64,000 nucleotides of DNA from Sinisalibacter lacisalsi (GTDB lineage: Bacteria > Pseudomonadota > Alphaproteobacteria > Rhodobacterales > Rhodobacteraceae). Position numbers and translations under genes: made by a program. The stretch spans positions 372,001 to 436,000 of the forward strand of contig NZ_BMGI01000002.1 in the NCBI RefSeq assembly GCF_014640115.1. The letters run 5' to 3'. Shown here piece after piece: positions 12,167-21,622 of the stretch; within the stretch, counting starts at the first letter, position 1; each line of letters opens with the position of its first letter. Below the pieces are notes generated by a model. It did not search any database. It saw only the letters and a list, made by a program, of their open reading frames with translations, and was not told the DNA's origin.

Positions 12167-13017
12167 GCGATCCAGACCAGGTGGATGAAGGTGAGGATAC
12201 CGGCGAGCGCGGCGGCAGCGACCAGCGCGTCGAGCCGGTCGAGAAAGCCACCGTGGCCGGGGATCAGGGCGGAAGCGTCCTTGACTCCGGCGCGCCGCTT
12301 GATCGCGCTTTCGGCGATGTCGCCCATCTGCCCGGCGAAGGCGAGGCCGATGGCGGCGGCAGCCCCCGGCAGCGCCGCACCCTGCCCGGCAAAGACGAGC
12401 GCCCCAAACAGGCCTGCGCCGATCCAGCCCGCGACGGTGCCCGACCAGGTTTTCTTCGGGCTGACCCTTGGCCAGAACTTCGGCCCGCCGAGGAGACGGC
12501 CGGCGAAATAGCCCAGGATGTCGGAGATCGCGACGATGGCGACGAGGATCGCCACGCCGACCACGCCGAATTCGCGCAATGCGTAAACGAGAAAGAGCGC
12601 GCCGATCAGCACCATCGGCGCGTAGCCCGCCCAGATCCACCGGCCCGAGCGCAGGTTGACCACGCCTGCAAGCACCGCGAGGCCCAAGCCGGCGGCCGCG
12701 CCGGCCAGCACCCGGCCCGCCATCAGGCCGGTCTCGGCCTCCTGTGGCGGCGGCACGCCGAGCCCGCCGGTGAGGGCCACCGCGAGTGCTGCGGGCAGCA
12801 GCAGCGGCGCGAAGGTGAGCGAGATCCGTCGCACCGTGGCGATGCCCGGCTCGCAGAGCGCCGCCAGTTCCCAGAACATCACCAGGGTGACGGCGAGCAC
12901 GAAGAGGCTCCAGCCGAGCGACCCGCTCATCAGCGCCAGCGCAACAACCGCCAGCATCACCACGGCCGAGATCAGGCGGGCGGAGAGATCCCCCCAGGCC
13001 GATGCCTTGTCAGGCAT
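12163..13017 (-). CDS. cdsA: Phosphatidate cytidylyltransferase CdsA
   Basis: Makes CDP-diacylglycerol from phosphatidate and CTP at the inner membrane. The 284 aa protein starts at the ATG at 13017 inside the uppS end (8-bp overlap). It has about seven to eight hydrophobic helices and the family signature near the C-terminus: KKTWSG..., then KRRAGVKDASALIPGHGG followed by FLDRLD. It is coupled to dxr by an ATGA overlap. Confidence 0.95.
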   Translation of the reverse strand: MPDKASAWGDLSARLISAVVMLAVVALALMSGSLGWSLFVLAVTLVMFWELAALCEPGIATVRRISLTFAPLLLPAALAVALTGGLGVPPPQEAETGLMAGRVLAGAAAGLGLAVLAGVVNLRSGRWIWAGYAPMVLIGALFLVYALREFGVVGVAILVAIVAISDILGYFAGRLLGGPKFWPRVSPKKTWSGTVAGWIGAGLFGALVFAGQGAALPGAAAAIGLAFAGQMGDIAESAIKRRAGVKDASALIPGHGGFLDRLDALVAAAALAGILTFIHLVWIA

Positions 13018-13768
13018 TCCTGGCTCCGCCGAAGCGCCGGTCGCGCCCGGCGTAGCCGGCAACGACCTCGCCGAACACGTCGGGGCTGAAATCGGGCCAG
13101 AGGGTTTCGATGAACTCGTATTCGGCATAGGCCGATTGCCACAGCAGGAAGTTGGAAATCCGCGCCTCGCCGCTGGTGCGGATCACCAGGTCGGGATCGG
13201 GCAGCAGGCAGGTGTCGAGGTATTTCGGCAAGGTTTCCTCGTCGATGCTCTCGGGGTCGAGCCGGCCGGCCGCCACGTCCTGCGCCAGCCGCTTTGTGGC
13301 GCGCGCCACCTCGTCGCGCCCGCCGTAGTTGATCGCCACGGTGAGGTTTACCCGCGTGTTGTCTTCGGTGAGGGCTTCGAGATCGTCCATCATCCGCACG
13401 AGGCTTTTCTCCAGCTTCACCCGGTCGCCGATGAAGCGCACACGCACGCCGTTGTCCTTCAGATCACGCGCCTGGCTGGTGATGTAGCGGCGAAACAGGC
13501 TCATCAGCCCGGCCACCTCGGTTTGCGTGCGCTTCCAGTTCTCGGTCGAGAAGGCGAAGATGGTGAGGTATTCGACGCCCAGATCGGGGCAGGCCTCGAC
13601 GATCTCGCGCACCCGCTTGGCCCCGGCGTGGTGGCCGAACAGCCGCGGCCGTCCGCGGCTCTGCGCCCAGCGACCGTTGCCGTCCATGATGATCGCCACG
13701 TGGCGTGGCCCGCTGCCCGCCTCGGGCTGCGCGCCTGTCTCGGACCGGTTGCTGGTAGGTTCGAACAA
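13010..13768 (-). CDS. uppS: Isoprenyl transferase (undecaprenyl diphosphate synthase) UppS
   Basis: Adds isoprene units in cis to farnesyl-PP to build the C55 lipid carrier for peptidoglycan. The 252 aa protein has the P-loop-like HVAIIMDGNGRWA, FAFSTENWKR, the basic/substrate region PDPDLVIRTSGEARISNFLLWQ, and the C-terminal ETLWPDF, all hallmarks of cis-prenyltransferases. It starts with TTG at 13768, supported by AAGGAG seven bases upstream. A 35-bp gap separates it from frr. Confidence 0.96.
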   Translation of the reverse strand: MFEPTSNRSETGAQPEAGSGPRHVAIIMDGNGRWAQSRGRPRLFGHHAGAKRVREIVEACPDLGVEYLTIFAFSTENWKRTQTEVAGLMSLFRRYITSQARDLKDNGVRVRFIGDRVKLEKSLVRMMDDLEALTEDNTRVNLTVAINYGGRDEVARATKRLAQDVAAGRLDPESIDEETLPKYLDTCLLPDPDLVIRTSGEARISNFLLWQSAYAEYEFIETLWPDFSPDVFGEVVAGYAGRDRRFGGARNA

Positions 13769-13803
13769 ATCTCTCTCCTTGCGGGCGGGCCGGGGCGGCG
13801 CCC

Positions 13804-14367
13804 TCAGACCTGCATGATCTCTTCTTGCTTGTGGTCGAGCATCTGGTCGACCTTGCCGACGAAGGTGTCGGTGAGTTCCTGGATCGAGTCCTGCCAGAAT
13901 TTCTGGTCGTCCTCGCTCATCCCGTCCTTGTTCTTCTTGAGCTGGTCCATGCCGTGATGGCGCACGTTGCGCACCGCCACGCGGGCCTGCTCGGCGTATT
14001 GCGCGGCGACCTTGGTCAGCTCACGGCGACGCTCCTCGTTCAGCTCCGGGATCGGCAGCATGATGATCGTGCCGTTGGTCTGCGGGTTGATGCCGAGGCC
14101 CGATTCCATGATCGCCTTCTCGACCTTCTGCACCAGCGACTTGTCCCAGACGTTGATCGTCACCATCCGCGGCTCGGGCACGTTCACGGTGCCGACCTGG
14201 TTGATCGGGGTAAGCGCGCCGTATGCGTCAACGTGGATCGGCTCCACCATCGTCGCCGAGGCCCGGCCGGTGCGCAGGCTGGCGAATTCGTGTTTCAAAG
14301 CGTCGAGTGCACCGTTCATCCGGCGCTCGAGATCGTCGAGGTCAAGCTCGAATTCCTGATCGGCCAT
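13804..14367 (-). CDS. frr: Ribosome recycling factor
   Basis: Splits post-termination ribosomes together with EF-G. The protein is 187 aa (typical 185), with the three-helix bundle motifs [26 protein letters not shown]-like [16 protein letters not shown] and the C-terminal [24 protein letters not shown] region. It is cotranscribed with pyrH in most bacteria; here the pyrH-frr gap is 138 bp and contains GC-rich inverted repeats. Confidence 0.97.
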   Translation of the reverse strand: MADQEFELDLDDLERRMNGALDALKHEFASLRTGRASATMVEPIHVDAYGALTPINQVGTVNVPEPRMVTINVWDKSLVQKVEKAIMESGLGINPQTNGTIIMLPIPELNEERRRELTKVAAQYAEQARVAVRNVRHHGMDQLKKNKDGMSEDDQKFWQDSIQELTDTFVGKVDQMLDHKQEEIMQV

Positions 14368-14505
14368 GGGTCTGCCCTTCTTGCTGGCGGCTCACGCGCG
14401 TTCGCCGTGGTATAGCCGCAACTTTACGGAGATGTATAGGGTTGCGAGAGGTTTTCCGCCACCGCCCCCGCCTTGTGGCGGGAATGCGCCAAGCGGTCGG
14501 CGCAC

Positions 14506-15249
14506 CTATCCCGAAACGGTGGTATAGGTGCCCTCGCCGGCGAGAATGCCGCGAAAGCCGCCGGGCTCGTCGAGGCTGAAAACGATGATCGGCAGGTTGT
14601 TGTCGCGGGCCAGGGCGATGGCGGAGGCGTCCATCACCCCGAGCCGCTTGGCCAGCGCCTCGTCGAAACTGACGCGGTCGTAGCGGGTGGCGTCGGCATG
14701 TTTGGCCGGGTCCTTGTCGTAGACGCCGTCCACCTTGGTGCCCTTGAAGATCGCCTCGCAGGCCATCTCGGAGGCGCGCAGGGTGGCCGCCGTATCGGTG
14801 GTGAAATAGGGGTTGCCGGTGCCGGCGGCGAAGATCACCACGCGTTTCTTTTCGAGGTGTCGCACGGCGCGGCGGCGGATGTAGGGCTCGCAGACCTCGT
14901 CCATCCGGATCGCCGAGATCACCCGGGTGAACACCCCGAGCCCCTCCAGCGCCGATTGCATCGCCAGCGCGTTCATCACCGTGGCGAGCATGCCCATGTA
15001 ATCGGCGGTGGTGCGTTCCATCCCCTGCGCCGAGCCCTGCAGGCCGCGGAAGATGTTGCCGCCGCCGATCACCATGCAGATTTCCACCCCCATCTCGTGC
15101 ACGCTCTGCACCTCGCGGGCGATGCGCTGCACCGTCGGCGGATGCAAGCCGTAGCCCTGATCGCCCATCAGCGCCTCCCCCGAGATCTTAAGCAACACGC
15201 GCTTGTATCTGGTCCGGGGAATGTCGCTCGGGGTGTCGGTCTCGGTCAT
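14506..15249 (-). CDS. pyrH: UMP kinase PyrH
   Basis: Phosphorylates UMP to UDP; hexameric and regulated by GTP and UTP. The 247 aa protein starts at the ATG at 15249. The amino-acid kinase fold is shown by [18 protein letters not shown], the glycine-rich [10 protein letters not shown], and the C-terminal [11 protein letters not shown]. An 8-bp inverted repeat (14502-14509 / 14524-14531) brackets the stop codon. It is the head of the frr-uppS-cdsA-dxr-rseP series and divergent from miaA. Confidence 0.97.
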   Translation of the reverse strand: MTETDTPSDIPRTRYKRVLLKISGEALMGDQGYGLHPPTVQRIAREVQSVHEMGVEICMVIGGGNIFRGLQGSAQGMERTTADYMGMLATVMNALAMQSALEGLGVFTRVISAIRMDEVCEPYIRRRAVRHLEKKRVVIFAAGTGNPYFTTDTAATLRASEMACEAIFKGTKVDGVYDKDPAKHADATRYDRVSFDEALAKRLGVMDASAIALARDNNLPIIVFSLDEPGGFRGILAGEGTYTTVSG

Positions 15250-15266
15250 CGTCCTGCCATGGTTTT

Positions 15267-15297
15267 GGGGTTTCGCGGCAAGATGTCGCAAAACCCC
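15267..15297. other. Imperfect inverted repeat in the pyrH-miaA divergent spacer
   Basis: GGGGTTT...AAACCCC arms with a partly paired interior (GCG/CGC) lie 18 bp upstream of the pyrH start. It could be a leader hairpin or an operator for pyrH. No function can be assigned. Confidence 0.3.
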
Positions 15298-15379
15298 GTA
15301 GGGAGCAAGGCGCGAATGGCGCGCGGGGCTTGGCGCGGGCCGCCCCCTGCCCCATGTTGGCGGCAAAACAGGACCGCCC

Positions 15380-16267
15380 ATGGATTTCGACATCGCCAGC
15401 CTAGACCCGGCCCTGCCCGTGCTCATTGCAGGGCCCACCGCCAGCGGCAAATCCACGTTGGCGCTGACGATCGCGCGCGCCCAGGGCGGGGTGGTGGTGA
15501 ATGCCGACGCGCTGCAGGTCTTCGCCAACTGGCGCGTGCTCACCGCCCGGCCGGATGCCGCGCAGGAGGCCATCGCGCCGCACGCGCTTTACGGCCACGT
15601 GCCGGGCGACAGCGCCTATTCCGTCGGTCACTGGCTGCGCGATGTGGCGCCGCTGCTGGCCGGCGGTGCACGGCCGATCATCGTCGGCGGCACCGGGCTC
15701 TATTTCTCGGCGCTCACCGAGGGGCTGGCCGAGATCCCGCCGACCCCCGACGCGGTGCGCGCCGAGGCCGATGCGCGGCTCGCCCGCGAGGGGCACGGGG
15801 CGATGCTCGCCGAGCTCGACGGCGCAACTTCTGCGCGAATCGACGTGCTGAACCCGGCCCGCGTCCAGCGCGCCTGGGAGGTGCAGCGCGCCACCGGGCG
15901 CGGCCTCGCCGCCTGGCAGGATGCCACGCCGCCGCCGCTGCTGCCGCTGGACCGCACCCAGGCGCTGGTGATCGACGCCCCGCGCGACTGGCTGCGCGAC
16001 CGCATCGCGCGCCGATTCGACGCGATGCTCGCCGCCGGCGCGCTCGACGAGGCCCGCGCCAACCTCGACGGCTGGTCCGACGCCCTGCCCTCGGCCAAGG
16101 CGATCGGCGCGCGTGAGCTGATCGCGCACCTGCAGGGCGCCCTCAGCCTCGACGAGGCCCGCGCCCGCGCGATCACCGCCAGCCAGCAATACGCCAAGCG
16201 CCAGCGCACCTGGTTTCGCGCCCGAATGGGCGATTGGCAGCGGATTCCGGTCGGCGCGTCACTGTGA
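15380..16267 (+). CDS. miaA: tRNA dimethylallyltransferase MiaA
   Basis: Transfers the dimethylallyl group to A37 of tRNAs reading UNN codons. The 295 aa protein has the P-loop GPTASGKST (residues 18-26), NADALQVF (the DSxQVY equivalent with an N and A substitution), IVGGTGLYF, and the tRNA-binding C-terminal region ending [13 protein letters not shown]. It is divergent from pyrH. The N-A-D-A-L-Q variation at the usual D-S-x-Q motif is common in Rhodobacterales copies, to my recollection. Confidence 0.94.
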   Translation: MDFDIASLDPALPVLIAGPTASGKSTLALTIARAQGGVVVNADALQVFANWRVLTARPDAAQEAIAPHALYGHVPGDSAYSVGHWLRDVAPLLAGGARPIIVGGTGLYFSALTEGLAEIPPTPDAVRAEADARLAREGHGAMLAELDGATSARIDVLNPARVQRAWEVQRATGRGLAAWQDATPPPLLPLDRTQALVIDAPRDWLRDRIARRFDAMLAAGALDEARANLDGWSDALPSAKAIGARELIAHLQGALSLDEARARAITASQQYAKRQRTWFRARMGDWQRIPVGASL

Positions 16268-16299
16268 CCATTGGGTAACAGTCGCGAAACGGAAACAGC

Positions 16300-16333
16300 T
16301 TATCCACAGCAAATGCCCGCCGCCTGTGGATAA
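16300..16333. promoter_or_regulatory. Inverted pair of perfect DnaA boxes
   Basis: TTATCCACA at 16300-16308 (plus) and its exact complement TGTGGATAA at 16325-16333 lie 16 bp apart in the 153-bp miaA-araC spacer, forming a 10-bp inverted repeat when one flanking base is added. Both match the consensus 9-mer exactly. They could regulate the downstream AraC gene, titrate DnaA, or belong to a minor replication-related site. Confidence 0.6.
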
Positions 16334-16420
16334 CCTGCGCGACACTTCGCCCGGAATCGGCTAGGCAGATCGGGTGCGCTTCAAAAGAACTGAAAATCAA
16401 CAGGGACAGCTGCCACGCCC

Positions 16421-17221
16421 ATGACCCGAACCTTCGCCTCTCCGTTCCGCGTTATGCCACTCGCCCGACTTGCCAAGGGTGGCCGATGGCGCACCGAGGC
16501 GATGCGCAGTTACGGCGCGCCGGTGCTCTTGTGGTTCACCCGCGGCCAGGGCCGGATCACCCTCAACGGCAAGACCGCCGGTTACACGGCGCATAACTGC
16601 GTGTTCATTCCCGCCGGCACGATGCACGGTTTCGAGATGAACAACGCCGTGGCCGGCATGATCGTGGTGTTCCCGCCGGGGCTGGAACAGGAGCTGTCGC
16701 TGCCCGAGGAGCCGGTGCACCTGCGCCTCACCGACGCCGAGCAGCACATCGAGCTCAACCGCCTGATCGACGCGATCCAGACCGAGCTGGAACACGGCGC
16801 GGCGGCATCCGAGCGCGCGCTGATCAGCCACGCCGGGCTGTTGTCGGTCTGGCTTGAACGCCAGATCGGCGAGGACGAGGTCGAAACCCCGCGCGAAGAC
16901 GCCACCACCCGGCTCGCCGCCGCCTTCGCGGCGCTGGTGGAACAGGACTTCCACTCGGCCAAGACGGTGCGCGACTATGCCAAGGCGCTGGGTGTGACCC
17001 CGACCCACCTCAGCCGGGTCTGCAACAAGGCCTGCGGCCGCCCCGCCTCGGCGATTCTCGCCGACCGGGTGCATTACGAGGCCCGGCGCCTGCTCACCGA
17101 AACCCACCTGCCGGTGAAAGACATCGCTACCGCGCTGGGCTTCGCCTCGCCGGCCTATTTCACCCGCGCCTTCGCACAACATACCGGCCGCAGCCCCTCG
17201 CAGTTCCGCCGCCGCGGCTGA
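16421..17221 (+). CDS. AraC-family transcriptional regulator with cupin-like sensor domain
   Basis: 266 aa. An N-terminal AraC-binding/cupin-like beta domain (about residues 15-90, ending CVFIPAGTMHGFEM) precedes a linker and the two helix-turn-helix motifs of the AraC/XylS family (VRDYAKALGVTPTHLSRVC and VKDIATALGFASPAYFTRAF, with the closing GRSPSQFRR). The ligand is unknown. AGGGACAG upstream supports the ATG at 16421. The promoter spacer holds two perfect DnaA boxes, so expression may follow replication status. Confidence 0.88.
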   Translation: MTRTFASPFRVMPLARLAKGGRWRTEAMRSYGAPVLLWFTRGQGRITLNGKTAGYTAHNCVFIPAGTMHGFEMNNAVAGMIVVFPPGLEQELSLPEEPVHLRLTDAEQHIELNRLIDAIQTELEHGAAASERALISHAGLLSVWLERQIGEDEVETPREDATTRLAAAFAALVEQDFHSAKTVRDYAKALGVTPTHLSRVCNKACGRPASAILADRVHYEARRLLTETHLPVKDIATALGFASPAYFTRAFAQHTGRSPSQFRRRG

Positions 17222-17229
17222 GGCCGCGC

Positions 17230-17297
17230 GGTTTCCGATGCGGAAACCGGCACGAATTGCGCTGCGCAATTCGTCTCGAAATCCGACACGGATTTCG
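17230..17297. repeat. Cluster of three palindromes after the araC gene
   Basis: Three hairpins in tandem: 17230-17248 (GGTTTCCG-N3-CGGAAACC), 17253-17273 (CGAATTGCGC-T-GCGCAATTCG) and 17277-17297 (CGAAATCCG-N3-CGGATTTCG). Arm sequences match those in the clusters at 20466-20509 and 29217-29284, so these belong to one family. Confidence 0.75.
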
Positions 17298-17440
17298 CCC
17301 CCTTCCCCGCTCCAGTCGCGCTTAGCTTACGTGACGGATCGGCAGCCGGTCTGCCGATCCTCGCTGATCACCACGTTAGTCGTTGCATTTGCAACGGTCT
17401 GGCGCTATGATCCGGGGATCAACACAAGGGAGCGCGCACC

Positions 17441-17986
17441 ATGAAAATCGAACAGATCCACCACGTCGCCTATCGCTGCAAGGATGCCAAGGAGACGGTC
17501 GAATGGTATCGCGACATGCTGAACATGGATTTCATCCTCGCCATCGCCGAGGACCACGTGCCCTCGACGCATGAACCCGATCCCTACATGCATGTCTTCC
17601 TCGATGCCGGCCAGGGCAACGTGCTCGCCTTCTTCGAACTGCCGACCAAGCCCGAAATGGGCCGCGACCCGAACACGCCGAAATGGGTCCAGCACATCGC
17701 CTTCAAGGTGAAGGACCGCGACGAACTGATTGAATTCAAGGAACATCTCGAGAAAAACGGCGTCGAGGTCCTGGGCGTGACCGATCACTCGATCTTTCAC
17801 TCGATCTATTTCTTCGATCCCAACGGCCACCGGGTCGAACTCGCCTGCCCCGATCCCGAGGAAGAGGCGATGCTGAAAAAGCTCGACGCGGTGAAATGGG
17901 ACATGCTGGAGGAATGGTCGCGCACCAAGAAAGCGCCGCGCCACGCCGACTGGATGCACCAGAAGGAATTGTCGGATCTCGACTGA
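17441..17986 (+). CDS. VOC superfamily protein (glyoxalase/dioxygenase-like)
   Basis: 181 aa single vicinal-oxygen-chelate protein. Two beta-alpha-beta-beta-beta modules carry likely metal ligands: His near the N-terminus (QIHHVAYRC), His in WVQHIAFKV, and Glu in DPNGHRVELAC. The family contains glyoxalase I, extradiol dioxygenases and resistance proteins; the substrate cannot be told from sequence. AAGGGAG precedes the ATG at 17441. It is separated from araC by the palindrome cluster, so it is probably its own unit. Confidence 0.85.
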   Translation: MKIEQIHHVAYRCKDAKETVEWYRDMLNMDFILAIAEDHVPSTHEPDPYMHVFLDAGQGNVLAFFELPTKPEMGRDPNTPKWVQHIAFKVKDRDELIEFKEHLEKNGVEVLGVTDHSIFHSIYFFDPNGHRVELACPDPEEEAMLKKLDAVKWDMLEEWSRTKKAPRHADWMHQKELSDLD

Positions 17987-18001
17987 CGGGGTCGCCCGGC
18001 C

Positions 18002-18589
18002 TCAGCCGCCGAGGATCGCCGTCACGTAGCCCTGGGTTTCCTTGTAGGGCGGGATGCCGTCGTGCTTCACCACCGCCTCCGGCCCCGCGTTATAGGCCGC
18101 GAGCGCCAGCCGCCAGGAGCGGAAGCGTTCGTACTGGGCGCGCAGGTAGCGCGCCCCGCCATCGAGGTTTTCCAGCGGGTCGTGCGGGTTCACGCCAAGC
18201 CGGGCGGCGGTGTCGGGCATCAGCTGGGCGAGGCCGATGGCGCCCTTGTGGCTCTCGGCTTTCGGGTTCCACCCCGATTCCTGCTGCACGAGGCGCAGGA
18301 AAAGATCGCCGGGAATGCCATGCCGCCGGGCCGCGGCGCGCGCCGGTTCGAGATATTCGCCTTTGTATTTGCCGGCGTAGCGCGGGATCGCCCCGTCCCG
18401 CGCGGCGGGGTCGTAATCCGGGGTCAGCCGCGCCGAGTAGCGATATTGATCCGCCGCACGCCCGTCGAGCACCTTGAGCGCGCTCTCGAAGCCCGAGCGG
18501 CCCGACGACGAGGAAAACAAAGTCTCCGACGCGGCCGGAACGGCGAAGGCGAGGCTGAAGATCGTGGCGGCAAAGGCAAGGCGCTTCAT
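18002..18589 (-). CDS. Lytic transglycosylase (SLT domain)
   Basis: Secreted peptidoglycan lyase, 195 aa, with a signal peptide ([22 protein letters not shown]). The goose-lysozyme-like SLT fold shows the catalytic Glu in QQESGWNP, the [18 protein letters not shown] motif and AYNAGPEAV, all conserved in family 1 transglycosylases. It is convergent with the VOC gene and divergent from ssb. Small single-domain enzymes of this type may act in wall remodelling or transenvelope machine assembly. Confidence 0.9.
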   Translation of the reverse strand: MKRLAFAATIFSLAFAVPAASETLFSSSSGRSGFESALKVLDGRAADQYRYSARLTPDYDPAARDGAIPRYAGKYKGEYLEPARAAARRHGIPGDLFLRLVQQESGWNPKAESHKGAIGLAQLMPDTAARLGVNPHDPLENLDGGARYLRAQYERFRSWRLALAAYNAGPEAVVKHDGIPPYKETQGYVTAILGG

Positions 18590-18761
18590 GCGGACCCCCG
18601 GACGTGAACGAAGAGCAGATTAGACGATTTCGAGCGGTCCCGCCAGAGCCTGCCAGACGCCCTGCGCCACGCCGCCCCGGGCTCACACGGAATTTAACCT
18701 TTCCTTCACCGTGGCCGGGTGATGTAACCATGACGATAATTTTACAGATTCGGAGGGGCTC

Positions 18762-19286
18762 ATGGCAGGGTCGGTCAACAAGGTGATTCTGGTCGGTAAT
18801 CTCGGCCGAGATCCGGAGGTTCGCACCTTCCAGAACGGCGGCAAGGTCTGCAATCTGCGGATCGCCACCTCGGAAAACTGGAAGGATCGCAACACCGGCG
18901 AACGGCGCGAAAAGACCGAGTGGCACTCGGTCGCCATCTTCCAAGAGGGGCTGGTGCGCGTTGCCGAACAATATCTGCGCAAGGGATCGAAGGTCTATAT
19001 CGAGGGCCAGCTGCAAACCCGCAAATGGCAGGACCAATCCGGGCAAGACCGTTATTCGACCGAGGTTGTCCTGCAGGGATTCGGTGGCACGCTCGTGATG
19101 CTCGACGGTCGCAGCGGCGGCAGCGGTGGAGGTGGCGGCGGCTACGGGGATGACCCGGGTTACGGCGGCGGCGGTGGCGGCTACGGCGGCGACGACGCGG
19201 GCGGCCCGGGATCGGGCGGTTCCGGCGGCGGCAGCGGCGGCGGCGCGGGTGGCCCCGGCGGGTTCGACGACGAAATCCCGTTCTGA
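18762..19286 (+). CDS. ssb: Single-stranded DNA-binding protein Ssb
   Basis: 174 aa. N-terminal OB fold ([41 protein letters not shown]) then a long Gly/Ser-rich linker (residues ~115-165) and the acidic tip FDDEIPF that recruits partner proteins. A strong GGAGGGG site precedes the ATG at 18762. A terminator follows. No clear SOS box was seen upstream. Confidence 0.97.
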   Translation: MAGSVNKVILVGNLGRDPEVRTFQNGGKVCNLRIATSENWKDRNTGERREKTEWHSVAIFQEGLVRVAEQYLRKGSKVYIEGQLQTRKWQDQSGQDRYSTEVVLQGFGGTLVMLDGRSGGSGGGGGGYGDDPGYGGGGGGYGGDDAGGPGSGGSGGGSGGGAGGPGGFDDEIPF

Positions 19287-19337
19287 GCCCGGCGCACCGG
19301 GCGGGGTTGCGAGCCCGTGCCGCGCGGTCCATGTTCA

Positions 19338-19370
19338 AAAGGCGTGCGGATGACCCGCGCGCCTTTCTCT
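19338..19370 (+). terminator. Intrinsic terminator after ssb
   Basis: AAAGGCG...CGCCTTT stem with an inner GCGG/CCGC extension and an ATGA loop, followed by TCTCTT. It lies 52 bp after the ssb stop and just before the M50 protease gene. Confidence 0.65.
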
Positions 19371-19384
19371 TGCGGGGATAACCG

Positions 19385-20464
19385 ATGACTTGGTCCTTTC
19401 CGATCGGCCATCTGTTCGGCAGCGAACTCAGGGTGCATGTCACCTTCTTCCTGCTGATCGCCTGGATCGGCGCGACCGGCTGGCTGCAGGGCGGCCCGGC
19501 GGCGGCGGCGGTCTACATCCTCTACGTGCTGATCCTCTTCGCCTGCGTCATCGCCCACGAATTCGGCCACGCGCTCACCGCGCGCCGCTACGGCATCCGC
19601 ACCCCGGACGTGACCCTCCTGCCGATCGGCGGCCTCGCCCGGCTGGAAAAGATGCCCGAGAAGCCGGGCCAGGAGATCATCGTGGCGCTCGCCGGCCCGG
19701 CTGTGAACGTGGTGATCTTCCTCGTTCTGGCGCTGATCCTCGGCCCCGCGCGGCTGGCGGAGGCCTCCTTCACCGAGATCACCCTCGCTTCGCTGCCGGC
19801 GCAGGTGGCGATCCTCAACCTCGTGCTCGCGGTGTTCAACCTGATTCCCGCCTTCCCGATGGACGGCGGCCGGGTGCTCCGGGCGGTGCTCTCGCTTTCC
19901 CTCGGGCGCGCCTCGGCCACCCGCGCGGCGGCAACGGCGGGGCAGGTGCTGGCCTTCGTGATGGGCCTTCTCGGCCTCGTCGCCGGCAACCCGTTCCTGC
20001 TCCTGATCGCCTTCTTCATCTTCATGGCCGCCGGGGCCGAGCGCGCCGACGAGGCGATGCGGACACTCGCCCGGGGCTTGTTGGCGCGGGACGCGATGAT
20101 CACCGAGTATGAAACCCTGCGCCCCGACGACAGCCTCGATCTCGCCGCCACCACGCTGATCCGCACCACCCAGCACGAGTTCCCGGTGATCGACCCGGAG
20201 ACCGGGCGGTTCGAGGGGCTGCTCACCCGCGCCGGGCTCTACCGCGCGCTGGAGGCCAGCCCGCGCCCCGCCCGGGTGGTCGAGGTGATGGAGCGTGAAT
20301 TGCCCACGTCGCAGTTGACCGAGCCGCTCTCCGGCACGCTGACCAAGATGCAGACCGGCGCCCCGGCGGTGATGGTGATCGGGCGCGAGGGCACGCTGGT
20401 CGGCTACATCACCCGCGAAAACGTCGGCGAGCTGATGATCGTGGCAAACGCGCGCGGGGGGTGA
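19385..20464 (+). CDS. Site-2 protease family (M50) protein with CBS pair
   Basis: 359 aa intramembrane metalloprotease resembling SpoIVFB/Rv2869-like proteins with CBS domains. The zinc site HEFGH is in CVIAHEFGHALTARRYG, the second ligand in FPMDGGRVLRA, with about six hydrophobic helices over residues 15-220. Two CBS repeats follow (MITEYETLRPDDSLDLAATT... and VMERELPTSQLTEPLSGTL...), likely sensing an adenosyl ligand. Substrate unknown. It is a second site-2 protease in the window, distinct from rseP. Confidence 0.9.
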   Translation: MTWSFPIGHLFGSELRVHVTFFLLIAWIGATGWLQGGPAAAAVYILYVLILFACVIAHEFGHALTARRYGIRTPDVTLLPIGGLARLEKMPEKPGQEIIVALAGPAVNVVIFLVLALILGPARLAEASFTEITLASLPAQVAILNLVLAVFNLIPAFPMDGGRVLRAVLSLSLGRASATRAAATAGQVLAFVMGLLGLVAGNPFLLLIAFFIFMAAGAERADEAMRTLARGLLARDAMITEYETLRPDDSLDLAATTLIRTTQHEFPVIDPETGRFEGLLTRAGLYRALEASPRPARVVEVMERELPTSQLTEPLSGTLTKMQTGAPAVMVIGREGTLVGYITRENVGELMIVANARGG

Positions 20465-20465
20465 G

Positions 20466-20509
20466 GCGAAATCCGTACGGATTTCGCACCGTTTTCCGTA
20501 CGGAAAACG
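20466..20509. repeat. Two perfect palindromes centred on CCGTACGG between convergent genes
   Basis: 20466-20487 has arms GCGAAATCCGT / ACGGATTTCGC and 20490-20509 is CGTTTTCCGTACGGAAAACG. The whole cluster is also flanked by GAGGC/GCCTC arms. It lies between the M50 protease stop and the aroB stop and matches the clusters at 17230 and 29217. Confidence 0.8.
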
Positions 20510-20512
20510 CCT

Positions 20513-21622
20513 CTAGCGGCGCGCCAGCGCATCCGCCAGAACCTCGCGCACCACTGCAAGGTCGACCTCTTCGGCCACGAAGGCTTCGCCGATGCCGCGC
20601 GCGAGGATGAACCGCAGCCGCCCGGCCTCCACCTTCTTGTCCTGCGCCATCAGCGCCATCAGGCCATCGACGTCCGGAAGATCGCCCGGAATGTCGGCAA
20701 GGTCGCGCTTCATCCCCATCGCCGCGAGGTGGGCGCGCAGCCGCGACGGCGCCTCCTGCGCCATCAGCCCGAGGCGGGCGGAGGTCTCGAAGGCCAGCGC
20801 GCAGCCGATCGCCACGCCCTCGCCATGCAGCAGCCGGTCGGAGTAGCCGGTGGCCGCCTCCAGCGCGTGGCCGAAGGTGTGGCCGAGATTGAGCAGGGCC
20901 CGGTCGCCCTGCTCGGTCTCGTCGCGCGCTACGATATCGGCCTTCATCTGCACCGATCGGCGGACCGCCTCCTGGCGCAGCGCCTGGTCGCCCGCCGCCA
21001 GCGCCGGCCCGTGGGTTTCGAGCCATTCGAAGAAGTCGAGGCTGCCCAGCCCGCCGTATTTCACCACCTCGCCGTACCCGGCGAGAAAATCGCGTGGCTC
21101 CAGCGTGCCGAGCGCACCGATATCGGCCAGCACGAGGCTGGGCTGGTGGAAGGCGCCGATCAGGTTCTTGCCCTGGGCTGAGTTGATCCCAGTCTTGCCG
21201 CCGACCGAACTGTCGACCTGCGCCAGCAGCGAGGTGGGGATCTGCACGAAGCGCACGCCCCGGCGCAGGATCGCGGCGGCGAAGCCCGCGAGATCGCCGA
21301 TCACGCCGCCGCCGAAGGCCACCACCATGTCGCCGCGCTCGATCTTCTGCGCGATCAGCCACTCGACCACCTCCTGCAGCTGCGCCCAGCTCTTGGTCGC
21401 CTCGCCCGGCGGCAACACCAGCGCCTCGGAGGCGATGCCTTCCGCCGCCAGGCCGGCTTCGAGCGCGCCGAGATGCAGCCCCGCCACGCGGGCCTCGGTC
21501 ACGATCGCCACGCGCTTGCGCGCCAGCAGCGGCGCGATTTCCGCGCCCGCGCGCCCGATCAGCCCCGCCCCGATGCGCACCTCGTAGGACCGCGCGCCGA
21601 GCGCCACCTTCACCACGTCCAT
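20513..21622 (-). CDS. aroB: 3-dehydroquinate synthase AroB
   Basis: Second step of the shikimate pathway (DAHP to 3-dehydroquinate, NAD and Zn dependent). The 369 aa protein starts at the ATG at 21622, sharing one base with the aroK stop (TGATG). It has the NAD-binding FGGGVIGDLAGFAAAILRRG, PTSLLAQVDSSVGGKTGIN, and the metal-binding NLGHTFGHALE. It is translationally coupled to aroK, the usual pairing. Confidence 0.97.
   Translation of the reverse strand: MDVVKVALGARSYEVRIGAGLIGRAGAEIAPLLARKRVAIVTEARVAGLHLGALEAGLAAEGIASEALVLPPGEATKSWAQLQEVVEWLIAQKIERGDMVVAFGGGVIGDLAGFAAAILRRGVRFVQIPTSLLAQVDSSVGGKTGINSAQGKNLIGAFHQPSLVLADIGALGTLEPRDFLAGYGEVVKYGGLGSLDFFEWLETHGPALAAGDQALRQEAVRRSVQMKADIVARDETEQGDRALLNLGHTFGHALEAATGYSDRLLHGEGVAIGCALAFETSARLGLMAQEAPSRLRAHLAAMGMKRDLADIPGDLPDVDGLMALMAQDKKVEAGRLRFILARGIGEAFVAEEVDLAVVREVLADALARR

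Noticed and set aside
16300-16333. Chromosome origin (oriC)
   Set aside because: Only two DnaA boxes, no AT-rich unwinding region and no dnaA/hemE/parAB neighbours; a regulatory role is likelier.
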